Shown here in pieces: positions 28,157 to 38,920 of a stretch of 64,000 bases of DNA. Under the pieces are notes generated by a model. The model was not told where the DNA came from. It saw only the letters and a list, made by a program, of their open reading frames with translations, and ran no database searches. Position 1 is the stretch's first letter. Each line of letters starts with the position of its first letter. Made by a program: the position numbers and the translations under genes. Source of the DNA: Chryseosolibacter indicum (GTDB taxonomy: Bacteria; Bacteroidota; Bacteroidia; Cytophagales; Cyclobacteriaceae); contig NZ_JAHESD010000016.1 of the NCBI RefSeq assembly GCF_018598585.1, forward strand, positions 30,592-94,591, written 5' to 3'.

Positions 28157-30571
28157 CTATTCATTTCTTAAAGAATCTACAGGATTTCCGCTAGCGGCCT
28201 TTAATGCCTTTACACTTACTGAAATAAAAGCAATGAAAAATGTGACGAATGTTGATAAAGCAAAAGCAGACCAGGGTATGACCGTGTGGTAGGCGTACTG
28301 ATTTAGCCAAATCCACATTAACCATCCAATTATTGGCCAAGCAATAAGGTTAGCAATTAAGACAAGTTTAAGAAATTCTTTATTCAATAATAAGATTATG
28401 TTTTGTTCTGTAGCCCCTAGGACCTTTCGGATGCCTATTTCTTTTCTTTGCTGTTCTGCTGTAAATGAAGCTAGTCCAAATAAACCAAGGCACGCAATAA
28501 ATATGGCAAGGCAAGTGAACAGGATAAAAAGAAGTCCAACTCTTTTTTCTACATTGTGTTTATTGTCAAAACTATCTTCAACAAGAGCATATTCGAAGGG
28601 TGCATCTAGGGCAAACTTTTTATAAATGTCCCTAATTTTATGGACAACCTTTTCAGGCTCTCCCTTCACGCGAATCGCCATTTCCCAATTAGGCTGAAAT
28701 CCTAAAACAATGGCCAGTGGTTGAATATCCTCTCTCAAAGATTTAAAATTAAAGTCTTTAATGATACCTATTACTTTTCTATCCTTTCCAAGAGGCTGAT
28801 CGTAAGTAGTAAATACCTTTGGATTTTCAAAGGCCTGGATGTGCATTCGCCTGGCAGCTGTTTCGTTGATAATAAGTGATAGGGAATCATTAGCATCAGG
28901 GTCGAAAAAGCGTCCTGATACTAATTTGTACCCCATAGTTTTCAAGTGATCATAGTCCATCTCATAAACAGCAAGGGAGAAATCCTTATCCAAACCTTCT
29001 TTCCTGAATATCGCTTCCCAGTCAAGGTTAGGGGGAAGACGATTGCAATAGCTGGCAGAGACCACGAACTCCTGTTTTAAAAGTTCCTCTTTAAAAGCGA
29101 CGGCGTTATTGCCGAGATTTCTTGTGTGCAGAAGGTTTATAATGTTTTGTTTGTCGAAGCCAACATCTGCGTTTTTAAGATATTGCAATTGCGTATAAAC
29201 AACAGTTGTAGCTACAATTAACCCTGAGGAAATGAAAAATTGAAATACCACCAGTACGTTTCGTATGCCATAGCTTCTGGTTTTTGCTCTCAGGTTTCCT
29301 TTTAATACTTCCACAGGGCTGAATTGTGTAAGGTAAAAGGCTGGATAGCTTCCTGCAATTAATCCTGTAACAAATGTGAAACACATTATTCCAGCCAGAA
29401 AGGGGATGCTGAAAAGAGATGAGAACGATAAAGCTTTTCCAGTAAAGTAATTGAAGGGAACCAGTGTGATCAGAAGCAATGCAAAGGCGAAGATAACCGC
29501 GAGAACTACAAAGAAATAAGACTCGAACAAAAACTGGGCAACAAGTCTATTGTTCTGAGCACCGATGGTTTTTTTAACGGAAACTTCTTTTGCCCTTGTA
29601 GCAGACTGTGCTGTTGTAAGGTTCATGAAGTTAATACACGCCAACAGCATAATGAAAATGGCGATAGCACTAAACAGATAGACATACCTGCTATTACTGT
29701 TGGTTTCAATCTCATCGTTCAGAGATGAATGAAGATGGATGTCTGTTAATGGCTGAATGAAATAGTATAACTCACTGCCTCGTTTTTGATATTCTAAAAG
29801 GTTGGTGCTTCTTAAAAGCGTTAATGCTTTGTCTAATTCGGTTTGTAGCGCGTGAAGAATCTCCTCTAATGCATGTTGCTCGTCGACACTAGGTTTCAAC
29901 TTGAAGTAGGTGAGTACTTTGGTGCTAAGCCAGGAAGAAGGCTCCAGGTGCTCCCACGTTTCAAGTGAGAGAATTAACGTAAAATGAAAATGGGAATTGA
30001 GGGGTGGGTCTTTTGCTATGCCTGAGACTTCCACGGTATATCCCTGTGCAATGTTTAAGATTTTTCCTATCGGGCTTTTGTCTCCCTTACCCTTGTAGTC
30101 AAATATTCTTTTTGCAGCTGATTCTGTTATCACTATTTTCCTGTCGCCGTCAAGTACGCTGTCGGGATTACCTTCAATAAGTTGAAAATCAAAGAATTTA
30201 AAGAAGTTTGAATCTGCGAGAAGGAGATACTTTTCTGTGTATGCTTTTGATTCAAACCGCACTGGAAAAGTTGCCCAATTGGCCATGCGCAGAGTTGATT
30301 CTACTTCCGGTTTCTGCTGAAGGGCCGTAGCAACAGGAAAGCCTGTAAGGGTTGTTTTGTTCACATTGCCCTGAAACTTTTCGGCGAAAGCCAGCCGGTA
30401 GATTCGATCAGCATCAGGATGAAATTTATCAAACCTTAGCTCATCCTGTATGTATAACAATATCAGGAGGCTACAGGTAATGCCAATGGTAAGGCCACAA
30501 ACGTTAATTATTGAAAAACCGCGTTGCCTCTCGAAGAAACGAAGGGCTATTATCAAATAATTCTTAACCAT
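28157..30571 (-). CDS. MacB/FtsX-type ABC permease (804 aa)
   Basis: An N-terminal helix at about 20-42 is followed by a MacB_PCD periplasmic domain, an FtsX-like helix bundle (about 290-400), a second PCD-like domain and a second FtsX bundle to the C-terminus. The motif RKEIGIRKVLGATEQN and the end AASGNPVDSLRNE are typical of the ~800-residue Bacteroidota permeases. Such proteins are thought to work with a LolD/MacB-type ATPase in extrusion of lipoproteins, peptides or antibiotics. No ATPase is in this window. It is the third paralogue when read from the right on the minus strand, after the two permeases around 31-36 kb. Confidence 0.87.
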   Translation of the reverse strand: MVKNYLIIALRFFERQRGFSIINVCGLTIGITCSLLILLYIQDELRFDKFHPDADRIYRLAFAEKFQGNVNKTTLTGFPVATALQQKPEVESTLRMANWATFPVRFESKAYTEKYLLLADSNFFKFFDFQLIEGNPDSVLDGDRKIVITESAAKRIFDYKGKGDKSPIGKILNIAQGYTVEVSGIAKDPPLNSHFHFTLILSLETWEHLEPSSWLSTKVLTYFKLKPSVDEQHALEEILHALQTELDKALTLLRSTNLLEYQKRGSELYYFIQPLTDIHLHSSLNDEIETNSNSRYVYLFSAIAIFIMLLACINFMNLTTAQSATRAKEVSVKKTIGAQNNRLVAQFLFESYFFVVLAVIFAFALLLITLVPFNYFTGKALSFSSLFSIPFLAGIMCFTFVTGLIAGSYPAFYLTQFSPVEVLKGNLRAKTRSYGIRNVLVVFQFFISSGLIVATTVVYTQLQYLKNADVGFDKQNIINLLHTRNLGNNAVAFKEELLKQEFVVSASYCNRLPPNLDWEAIFRKEGLDKDFSLAVYEMDYDHLKTMGYKLVSGRFFDPDANDSLSLIINETAARRMHIQAFENPKVFTTYDQPLGKDRKVIGIIKDFNFKSLREDIQPLAIVLGFQPNWEMAIRVKGEPEKVVHKIRDIYKKFALDAPFEYALVEDSFDNKHNVEKRVGLLFILFTCLAIFIACLGLFGLASFTAEQQRKEIGIRKVLGATEQNIILLLNKEFLKLVLIANLIAWPIIGWLMWIWLNQYAYHTVIPWSAFALSTFVTFFIAFISVSVKALKAASGNPVDSLRNE

Positions 30572-30728
30572 GGGGATTCGATCCCAATATAATAGTTTCG
30601 ATTCATTTGGTTTATGAAATAATTAACTGATGTATTCTATTTGAGAAAATAGAAGAATTCTTAAAAAGCGTAAATGGGTGGAGCACAATAATTATTGCTG
30701 ATTATTTTTACTTAACCTTAAAATACAT

Positions 30729-31364
30729 ATGAGTAGGATGAAAGAAAGCTTGGAAGATCTTTTCTTGCAAATAAGTAATGTCTATTCCAACGATCGTAAC
30801 ATTATTGATACTTGGTGGCAACGTATACAGACGGCGTATGCAGAGAAACACAGGCACTACCATAATTTAAACCATATTAAGTCTGTAATAGATGAATTAT
30901 ATTCCTGTAAAGATGATATAAACGATTGGGAAGCTACTTGCCTGGCTGCATTCTTTCATGATATTGTATACGAACCACTGCGAAAAGATAATGAAGAAAG
31001 AAGTGCTGATGTAGCTGATATTTATCTCAGTAATTTAAACATGCCGGAGAAACAAAGAAATAGTACGAGACAATTTATTATTGCCACTAAAAAACATGAG
31101 CCCTTGAAGACTGCTGATATTAATTATTTTACAGATGCAGATCTTTCAGTGCTGGGGTGGCCCTTGCCGTTGTATGAAAACTATGTGAGACAGATCAGGG
31201 AGGAGTATAAGTGGTATCCGGATCTGATTTATAAACCAGGAAGGAGAAAGGTATTGGAACACTTTTTAAAAATGGATCGGATTTTTAAAACAGACTACTT
31301 CTATTCCAAATACGAGGTAAGAGCCAAAGAAAATATATTAAGTGAGCTAGCGAGATATAAATAA
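30729..31364 (+). CDS. HD-domain metal-dependent phosphohydrolase-like protein
   Basis: This 211-residue protein carries HYHNLNHIKSVIDEL (metal His pair) and the HD motif in AAFFHDIVY, then an all-helical C-terminus. This is the predicted metal-dependent HD hydrolase family (COG4339-like). Substrate unknown. It is a single gene on the plus strand between two minus-strand permease genes. Confidence 0.85.
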   Translation: MSRMKESLEDLFLQISNVYSNDRNIIDTWWQRIQTAYAEKHRHYHNLNHIKSVIDELYSCKDDINDWEATCLAAFFHDIVYEPLRKDNEERSADVADIYLSNLNMPEKQRNSTRQFIIATKKHEPLKTADINYFTDADLSVLGWPLPLYENYVRQIREEYKWYPDLIYKPGRRKVLEHFLKMDRIFKTDYFYSKYEVRAKENILSELARYK

Positions 31365-31419
31365 TCCGGTGTCATTTCTTATAGGCGGATAGTCATCAAT
31401 AAAATGACAACCGGATTTT
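31363..31419. terminator. Bidirectional terminator with bulged stem
   Basis: A stem of about 15 bp (31363-31377 with 31402-31417, one bulge) is followed by TTTT. It lies between the stops of the HD gene and a permease gene. Confidence 0.75.
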
Positions 31420-31436
31420 ATTAAACCTATAGTCTA

Positions 31437-33800
31437 CTATTCACTTCTTAATGATTTCACCGGGTTCGATGTTGCAGCCTTAAATGCTTGTGTACTTACA
31501 ATGAATAAGGCAAACAATAGCGATATGGCACCTGAAACAGGAATAACCCAAACCGGGAAACCTATTTTATATTGGTATTGCTCTAATAAAACCTTTGATC
31601 CCCACCATGCAAATGGAGCAGATACAATAAAGGCAATTATAACCAGTAACGAAAACTCTTTAGAAATTAGCAGGATCAGGTTTGAAACAGAAGCACCCAA
31701 AACTTTTCTGATTCCTACTTCTTTTGTTCGTTGTTCTGCAGTAAAGGCGGCGAGACCAAATAAACCTAAGCCAGTAATACAGATAGCAAGGAAAGTAAAG
31801 ATGGCTCCCAGGTTGCTAATCATATTAATGGTGCTAAACTTCTTAGCAAATTCAACGTCAACAAAGCTGTATTCGAAAGGGTAAGCAGAATTGTATTTTT
31901 TAAAAATGTCTTCTACCTTCTTTATCGATGCCTGGATATCATTGGTTTTACCTAGTCTAACTGTTACTGCGCTGGACCAGGACGGATCGAGCACCATAAA
32001 CATGGGTGACACCTCACGGAATAAAGAACCCATCAATACATTGTCTACAATACCAATAATTTGTCTTTTGCCGCCCCATAATTCAACCGTAGTACCAATC
32101 GGTTCTTTTAAAGCCATAATATCAAGGGCAGCTTTATTAATAATAATGGCAGTAGAATCAGCAGGGAAGTCTTTAGAGAAATCACGACCATCAAGCATCT
32201 TTATGCCCATGGTCTTTGTGTAGTCGTATTCTGTAGCAATTGTTGTAAATATCACTTTCTGATCTTCTGGTTTCCCTGGCCAGGAAAGGAAGTTATTCGA
32301 ATAAATAGAAGTGATAGGGCTATTGGATTTTGTAACAGACTCTACAACACCAGAACCAAGCAACTCTTCTTTAATAACTTCATAATTTTTTCCGATTTCG
32401 GTTGTATAATCTATGGTAATTAAATTCTCCCTGTTATAACCAATGCTTCTTGACTTAACATGGCTAATCTGTTGCTGTATAACAATACTGCATACAATCA
32501 GTGTCATAGAGAAAACAAATTGAAGTACAACAAGAACTTTCCTGGGTGTGCTTCCGCTTTTACCTACCTGTATTTTTCCTTTTAGTACTCTTGCAACATT
32601 GAATGACGACAAATAGAAAGCAGGGTAGCTGCCAGCAAGTATACCAGTGATGAAGGTCAGCCCAAGACCTGCGACCCAAAATACGCCTGAGGTGTAATCT
32701 ATATCCAACCTTTTATCAACGAGTGTGTTGTAGAATGGAAGTACAAGCTCGCATAGGAGCACGGCTGCAGCAAATGCAAAGAGCGAAATAAGAATCGATT
32801 CTCCCAGAAATTGAAATATCAGATCTTTTCGGTGAGACCCTACGCTTTTTCTAACACCTACCTCGCGGGCTCTTCTTTCAGATCTTGCCGTAGCAAGGTT
32901 CATAAAATTAATGCATGCGATGATCAAAATAAAAACGGCAATGAGCGTGAACATGTTTACATATTCAATCATTCCCCCGGATTCTTTTCCATTCTCAAAG
33001 TTTGAATGAAGTCTCCAGCGCTCCATAGGGTGAAGGAAGAATTCCCGTTTGATATCCGTTTGTCCCTTTTTTATAAGCAGATCTCTTATATTGTTTTCAA
33101 CGGAAGTTTCACTTGCATTGGGTTGAAGCTCCACGAATACTTGGAAAGAGTAATTGCCCCAGTTTTCTTTAGTGTTCTTCACCCAATCTTGTTTTTCATA
33201 AATGCCGAAAGGGATAATACAATCAAATTCAAGAGAAGAGTTTGAGGGAATGTCCTTGAGAATGCCAGTAACTTTTAAATCGTAAGCATTGTCAACGCGC
33301 ACAATTTGGTTTATGGGGTCCTCGTCATGAAATAAGGATTTTGCCGCAGATTCTGTGAGTACGATGGAATAAGGATCGTCAAGTACCTGCGTAGCGTTGC
33401 CCTTTAACAGTGGGAACTGGAACATTTCGAGGAACTCTTCAGTAGCGAAATAACCTTTTTTATTAAACCTTGTTTCTCCAACGGTAAGTAAATGATCACC
33501 GCCCCAATCAGTAGTAGCTGCACGGCGTATGTTACTGTCTGTTTGTCTTAACCCTTCTTCTGTAGGCAAAGGAACAGAATTCCATGTATTTACCTTGCCA
33601 TCAAATACAGCGTTAATCCATACCTGGTGAAGTCTGTCAATATTGCTATGAAACTTATCGTAAGAGACCTCATCATGAACCCATAATAAAATAAGGATAC
33701 TGCAAGCAATGCCAACGGTTAGGCCAAAAATGTTTATGAAGGAATAGACGGCGTTCTTTTGAATATTCCTAAAGGCGATTTTAAGGTAATTTTTTAGCAT
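31437..33800 (-). CDS. MacB/FtsX-type ABC permease (787 aa)
   Basis: Same layout as the neighbouring permeases: helix 1 in FINIFGLTVGIACSILILLW, PCD domain, FtsX bundle, second PCD-like region, second FtsX bundle, ending ATSNPVKSLRSE. The repeat-2 motif is RTKEVGIRKVLGASVSN. Paralogue of the 804- and 810-residue proteins flanking it; the three probably arose by tandem duplication. The minus-strand order is 36380, 33800, 30571, with an HD gene inserted on the plus strand between the second and third. Confidence 0.87.
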   Translation of the reverse strand: MLKNYLKIAFRNIQKNAVYSFINIFGLTVGIACSILILLWVHDEVSYDKFHSNIDRLHQVWINAVFDGKVNTWNSVPLPTEEGLRQTDSNIRRAATTDWGGDHLLTVGETRFNKKGYFATEEFLEMFQFPLLKGNATQVLDDPYSIVLTESAAKSLFHDEDPINQIVRVDNAYDLKVTGILKDIPSNSSLEFDCIIPFGIYEKQDWVKNTKENWGNYSFQVFVELQPNASETSVENNIRDLLIKKGQTDIKREFFLHPMERWRLHSNFENGKESGGMIEYVNMFTLIAVFILIIACINFMNLATARSERRAREVGVRKSVGSHRKDLIFQFLGESILISLFAFAAAVLLCELVLPFYNTLVDKRLDIDYTSGVFWVAGLGLTFITGILAGSYPAFYLSSFNVARVLKGKIQVGKSGSTPRKVLVVLQFVFSMTLIVCSIVIQQQISHVKSRSIGYNRENLITIDYTTEIGKNYEVIKEELLGSGVVESVTKSNSPITSIYSNNFLSWPGKPEDQKVIFTTIATEYDYTKTMGIKMLDGRDFSKDFPADSTAIIINKAALDIMALKEPIGTTVELWGGKRQIIGIVDNVLMGSLFREVSPMFMVLDPSWSSAVTVRLGKTNDIQASIKKVEDIFKKYNSAYPFEYSFVDVEFAKKFSTINMISNLGAIFTFLAICITGLGLFGLAAFTAEQRTKEVGIRKVLGASVSNLILLISKEFSLLVIIAFIVSAPFAWWGSKVLLEQYQYKIGFPVWVIPVSGAISLLFALFIVSTQAFKAATSNPVKSLRSE

Positions 33801-33947
33801 GGTGTTGGAGGTTGGTCAATAAAGAATACTGAAAAGAACTTTAAAGGTTACTTATCTGTAATTCTTTTTTATCTAGGATTAACCTGAGCTTAGGAAAGTT
33901 GCATGGGAATCAATATTTTTTTTCACTTAGCCTTCACCAAAAGATAT

Positions 33948-36380
33948 TTACTCATTCCTTAAAGCATTAACCGGGTTACCGGAAGCTGCACGGATTGATT
34001 CGAAGCTGATGGTAAGGAGCGCAATAAACAATGCAGCAGAACCAGCGAGAATAAATACGAACGGATCAGCGGAAGTTTTGTATTTAAATCCTTCAAGCCA
34101 TTTATTAATGAAAAACCATGATAACGGTACAGCAATTACAAAGGCGAGAAGTACAAGTCTTACAAATTCACCGGACATCATCGCTACAATTTGTTGTACA
34201 CTGGCCCCCAATACTTTTCTGACGCCTATCTCTTTAAATCTTCTTTCGGCCATATAAGTTGATAGTCCATAAAGGCCAAGACATGAAATAATCATAGCAA
34301 TGATGGTAAAAGTTGTTATAAGTCCCGCAGTTTTTTGATCCTGTTGATATTGCTTCATGATGTTGTCATCCAAAAACGAGTATTCAAAAGGAGTATCCTG
34401 GTTCACTGCTTTCCACGTACTTTCAAGGGTTCCGATGTTCTCCTTCATGTGGTTCGCTTCAAGGGAAACAATCATGTAATCATAGGCAGCCTCTGTAGGT
34501 ATAAAGAATAAAATCGGTGAAATAGCTTCTTTTAGACTTACCTGGTGGTAATCTTCCATTACGCCAATAACCTTGAATTCTGTTTTCTCACCCTGCCATT
34601 CGAAATACAACGGCTCACCTATGATGGTCTCGGGTTTGAAGCCGAGTTGTTTTGCTGCTTCACGGTTAACAATTATATTTTTTTCAAGGTCTGTACTTCG
34701 GTTTTCATAGAAATTGCGTCCTGCAATAATTTTAAGATCAAGTACATCCAGGTAGTTTGGTTCAACAGGATTTCTTCTGAAATGTATTGCATTCTCCATG
34801 TTACCACCTTGCGCGTATATGTGAAGGTCAGTAAAGATCTCCGATCCGGGGATGTAGTTGGTGGCCGTAAAATTCTTTACTCCTGGTATTTTCTTCAACT
34901 CGTTACCAAGGGATGCTATGTGTGATTGAGCCGTGTTGGTACGCAACGGTAAAACTATTCTGTGTTCCGCGTTGAATCCTAAATTCTTTTCCTGGATGTA
35001 TTTTAATTGCTTTCCAATGATTATCATTCCGCATACCAGAGTAATAGCAATCACAAACTGAAATACAACAAGAGAGCGACGTAGGATGCTGTTGCCTGCT
35101 TGTAGAGTTGATTTTCCCTTTAATACACTGGCAGGTTGAAATGAAGAAAGGTAAAAAGCAGGATAGCTACCTGCTACCAATCCTGTAACTACTGTAATGC
35201 ATAGTAACGATAATACAATGCCTATCATGTTAACAGAAGTTAACCCGATTGTTTTACCCGTAAAAGTATTGAATGCTGGCAGTGATAGCTGCACGATAAC
35301 TATGCTGATCAGAATAGCAATGAATACAATGACAAGCGCTTCTCCAAGAAATTGGGTGATCAACGAACTTCTGTATGCCCCCAACGTTTTTCTCAGTCCT
35401 ACCTCGCTGGCTCGTTTAGTAGCCTTCGCTGTAGAAAGATTCATGAAGTTAATGCACGCAATAACAAGAATAAAACCTGCGATGGAAGCAATAATGTAGA
35501 TATATGTAATGGAGGGTGTTTTTCCTCCTGCACTTGAATAAAGATGTATATCAGTAATTCGTTCAAGGTTAAGCGTTTTGGCATAGCCTAATGCTTTAAG
35601 GTCTTCGGCCCCATGTTTCATAAAGACTTTATTCATCTTGGCTACAACGTCTTTTGTATCGTGTCCGTCTTTAAGTTTCACATACGATAGCATGAAATTC
35701 TGGCCACCCCATTCGTCAGCAACTGAAGGACGTTTTAAGAAATCGCCCCAGCCACTATTGCTGTTTAATGAAACAAAAAAATTTGCCTGGATATGGGAGT
35801 TGCGTTGCGCCTTAATGACGCCAGTAATTTTATAATCGGCTTTTGATCCTCCCTGGTCTACGTTTAGAATTTTGTTTAACGCAGGTTCATGAGCAAATAT
35901 TTTCTTTGCAAGCTCATCAGTTATAACAATGCTATTGGGTTCAGTTAACGCTTTTTTAGAATTTCCTTCTATGAAATCATAGGTAAAGATGTTGAAGAGG
36001 GTGGAGTCTGCCATGTACCCGTTAGGCTCATAAAATTGTTTGTCATCATAGCTGATCAGGTTAAGGGCAACACCTGGCGGATTAACCAGACGGGTTACAG
36101 TTTCGAATTCAGGAATCTCATCTTTAATGCCCCATAAGATAGGAGCTGATGTTGTTACCATCGGGATTTTCTCTTCTCCGTTTTGTGAGAGCGTAGACGT
36201 TACGCGATATAGATTTTGTTTGTCTTTATGATGTTGGTCGTAACTGATTTCATCCTGGATATAAAGTCCAAGCAAGAGGCAGCATGCTACTCCCACAGAT
36301 AAACCAATAATATTAATAAGTGAGTACGCCTTGTTTCTCAGCATGTTCCTCAAAGCGATTATCATGAAATTCCTGATCAT
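33948..36380 (-). CDS. MacB/FtsX-type ABC permease (810 aa)
   Basis: Paralogous permease with the same two-PCD/two-FtsX layout and the motif RFKEIGVRKVLGASVQQ in the second FtsX domain, ending AASGNPVNALRNE. It begins with SLINIIGLSVGVACCLLLGL. No ATPase partner is next to it. The 263-base gap to the divergent PL8 gene holds its promoter region. Confidence 0.87.
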   Translation of the reverse strand: MIRNFMIIALRNMLRNKAYSLINIIGLSVGVACCLLLGLYIQDEISYDQHHKDKQNLYRVTSTLSQNGEEKIPMVTTSAPILWGIKDEIPEFETVTRLVNPPGVALNLISYDDKQFYEPNGYMADSTLFNIFTYDFIEGNSKKALTEPNSIVITDELAKKIFAHEPALNKILNVDQGGSKADYKITGVIKAQRNSHIQANFFVSLNSNSGWGDFLKRPSVADEWGGQNFMLSYVKLKDGHDTKDVVAKMNKVFMKHGAEDLKALGYAKTLNLERITDIHLYSSAGGKTPSITYIYIIASIAGFILVIACINFMNLSTAKATKRASEVGLRKTLGAYRSSLITQFLGEALVIVFIAILISIVIVQLSLPAFNTFTGKTIGLTSVNMIGIVLSLLCITVVTGLVAGSYPAFYLSSFQPASVLKGKSTLQAGNSILRRSLVVFQFVIAITLVCGMIIIGKQLKYIQEKNLGFNAEHRIVLPLRTNTAQSHIASLGNELKKIPGVKNFTATNYIPGSEIFTDLHIYAQGGNMENAIHFRRNPVEPNYLDVLDLKIIAGRNFYENRSTDLEKNIIVNREAAKQLGFKPETIIGEPLYFEWQGEKTEFKVIGVMEDYHQVSLKEAISPILFFIPTEAAYDYMIVSLEANHMKENIGTLESTWKAVNQDTPFEYSFLDDNIMKQYQQDQKTAGLITTFTIIAMIISCLGLYGLSTYMAERRFKEIGVRKVLGASVQQIVAMMSGEFVRLVLLAFVIAVPLSWFFINKWLEGFKYKTSADPFVFILAGSAALFIALLTISFESIRAASGNPVNALRNE

Positions 36381-36644
36381 AATTATTCCGATTACAGGCG
36401 AGCATTTTTCAACATTGGTGCCATTTAATAATCACTTGTTTTCAGAATAAAAAAGACCTTTTTGAAAGAAAACAGGGACGTATTTGAACACTAGTGTCCG
36501 ATTTTGATCATAGTTTAACGTAGTCATCTATTCTTATTAAAGGTGTAATAATCGGGTTAAAAGAAGGTATAAGCCGCTTAAATAAGTTTTAGTAACACTA
36601 TATTTAGAATCGTAAGGTAAACAAGTAATAACTACGTCCTAAGA

Positions 36645-38849
36645 ATGTTGAATTATCCTGTTATGCATAAAATACTATTCGTTGTCTTTTCCCTTTTCAG
36701 TTTTTCTGTTTGCTACAGCTTTGCAGAACCAACGTCACAAGTTTCTGTTTTATCGCAAACAAGTAGCGACCTCGAAACTATTCGGGCAAGAATAATTGAA
36801 GACTTGCTAGCCCCGGCAATTGATGAAGAAAGAATCTCACACCTGATCAAGTCTATACAGCCAGATGGTAGCTGGGGTAGTATTAACTATAAGGATGTAA
36901 GCCGTACTGGGTTTCAACACAGTGAACATCTTACAAACATGTTGGAGTTGAGCCGTGCCCTAAAAAAGAAAGGTTCGCCCTTTTATAAAAACCAGGAAGT
37001 GAGCAAGGCAGCGCATGCGGCTCTTGACTTTTGGATAGCACATGACTTTATCTGTGATAACTGGTGGTGGAATGAAATGGGAACCCCGAACCTGATGATT
37101 AACACACTTCTCGTTCTTGATATAGATCTAACTGAAAAAGAAAAGACAGAAGGCCTTCGTATTGCAGGCCGTGCCAACCTTGAAGGTTTTGGTGCGCGGC
37201 CCGGAGGAGACCTCATACAAATTGCAGGCATGTTAGGAAAGCAAGCACTCTTTAAAAGAGATGAGGCCACGCTGGAAAGGGTGGTAAACGTAATGGCATC
37301 AGAAATAAAAGTAACAACAGGCCGGGGATTAAAACCGGATATGAGTTTCCATCATCGTGTTGATAATGTTATCTCAACCCTAACCTACGGAACAGGTTAC
37401 GCCAGCGCTTTCTCTTACTGGGCGGTGAAGATAGCAGGCACACGTTTCAAGTTTCCTGATGAAGCCATGAAGTTGTTGATTGATTATTACCTTGACGGGA
37501 TATGCAGGTCGCTTGCCTTTGCTACATACCCTGACCCAGGAGCAAAAAACAGAGATCTAAGCAGGAGGGGGACTTCTAACCCAGTAGGTAATGAGATTGC
37601 TGAGAACCTGAAGGTTGCGTCTGACTATAGGAGGGCTGATCTTGAGAATATCATCAAGATCAGAAATGGTGAACAAAAGCCGAACTTAAGCTGGGATCAT
37701 TTCTTCTGGCATTCCGAATACTTTACCCATCAACGTCCTGCCTACTTTACTTCTGTAAGAATGCATTCTTCCCGGAATCATAGCATGGAAGAACCACATA
37801 ATGAAGAAGGACTTAAGAACCATCACGTAGCAGACGGCTCTAATTTTGTAGCTGTAACAGGTAAGGAGTATGCAGAGATATTTCCTGTATGGGATTGGCA
37901 AAAAATACCAGGTACAACGGTAGTTCAAAAACCTGCGCTTCCGCATTGGAAGGAAATTGCCAAGAAAGGCCTTACCGATTTTGTTGGTGGTGTTTCAGAC
38001 GGACAATATGGTGCAGCAGCATTTGATTTTGTAAGTCCTCTGGATCCATTAAGGGCACGTAAATCATGGTTCTTTTTCGATGGGGAGTATGTTTGCCTCG
38101 GAGCGGGTATTACTTCAGAGTCCGACTACAAAGTTTTAACTACCGTCAACCAATGTTTGCTAAATGGAGAAGTTACGGTTAAAACAAAGGTGGGAGAACT
38201 TAAACTTGATAATGGAACGAATAACTTGAAGGATGTTAACTGGATTCATCACGATGGTGTTACATATCTGTTCCCTGTTTCGGCAAATATTAACCTTACC
38301 AATACAACCGCTACAGGTAACTACAGGGCTATCAATCATCACACCTGGGCTACGGAAGAACCGATTGAAAAAGAAGTATTTACAGCATGGTTCGATCATG
38401 GCCAAAAACCAAAAGGAGCCAGCTATGCATACATTGTAATCCCGGCAACGGAGTTGTCATCCATCAACAGTTACAAACAAGACAAGATTGTTATTCTTTC
38501 CAATACGCCGGAGCTTCAAGGGGTAATGAATAAAGAGCTTCAACAAAGCGAACTGGTGTTTTTTACGCCAGGAAAGATAAGCCTGCCCGGAGGCGTTAGT
38601 GTTGAGGTGGAAAATCCATGCATGGTTATGTTGAAGACAAAAGGCAATGCATTAGAAAAACTTTCAGTATCAGATCCTACCCGTAAGCTAAAGACGCTTC
38701 GCTTGAAGGTAGGAGCAAAGATGGAGGGCAAGGGAGATAACTGGAAGGCAACCTGGAGTAAGCATGAAAGGCAAAGCACTATTGAGATCTCGTTGCCTGA
38801 AGGAGGGTACGCAGGGCAGAGTGTTGTTATAAACATAAGCGGGAAATAA
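36645..38849 (+). CDS. Secreted polysaccharide lyase family 8-like protein
   Basis: This 734-residue protein has a signal peptide, an alpha/alpha toroid (about 40-390), then a beta-sandwich super-barrel and a C-terminal beta domain. Signature stretches are DNWWWNEMGTPNLM, PDMSFHHRVDNVISTLTYG (H236, H237 and Y248 region), and HNEEGLKNHHVADGSNFV. Family PL8 enzymes cut hyaluronan, chondroitin or xanthan by beta-elimination. The His lies one or two positions earlier than in chondroitin AC lyase; this matches a SFHHR sub-branch that I recall but cannot check. ATG 36645 is used; 36663 is an alternative start closer to the signal peptide. Confidence 0.85.
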   Translation: MLNYPVMHKILFVVFSLFSFSVCYSFAEPTSQVSVLSQTSSDLETIRARIIEDLLAPAIDEERISHLIKSIQPDGSWGSINYKDVSRTGFQHSEHLTNMLELSRALKKKGSPFYKNQEVSKAAHAALDFWIAHDFICDNWWWNEMGTPNLMINTLLVLDIDLTEKEKTEGLRIAGRANLEGFGARPGGDLIQIAGMLGKQALFKRDEATLERVVNVMASEIKVTTGRGLKPDMSFHHRVDNVISTLTYGTGYASAFSYWAVKIAGTRFKFPDEAMKLLIDYYLDGICRSLAFATYPDPGAKNRDLSRRGTSNPVGNEIAENLKVASDYRRADLENIIKIRNGEQKPNLSWDHFFWHSEYFTHQRPAYFTSVRMHSSRNHSMEEPHNEEGLKNHHVADGSNFVAVTGKEYAEIFPVWDWQKIPGTTVVQKPALPHWKEIAKKGLTDFVGGVSDGQYGAAAFDFVSPLDPLRARKSWFFFDGEYVCLGAGITSESDYKVLTTVNQCLLNGEVTVKTKVGELKLDNGTNNLKDVNWIHHDGVTYLFPVSANINLTNTTATGNYRAINHHTWATEEPIEKEVFTAWFDHGQKPKGASYAYIVIPATELSSINSYKQDKIVILSNTPELQGVMNKELQQSELVFFTPGKISLPGGVSVEVENPCMVMLKTKGNALEKLSVSDPTRKLKTLRLKVGAKMEGKGDNWKATWSKHERQSTIEISLPEGGYAGQSVVINISGK

Positions 38850-38875
38850 ATTCACAGTGCCTAACGAGTAAAACG

Positions 38876-38908
38876 ATTCTAAGCCTGCCATGAGTGCTGG
38901 CTTAGAAT
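38876..38908. terminator. Bidirectional terminator
   Basis: A perfect 10-bp stem (38876-38885 with 38899-38908) lies between the stops of the PL8 gene and the 803-residue permease gene; the flanks are only moderately T-rich. Confidence 0.65.
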
Positions 38909-38920
38909 TATTGCTTGCTC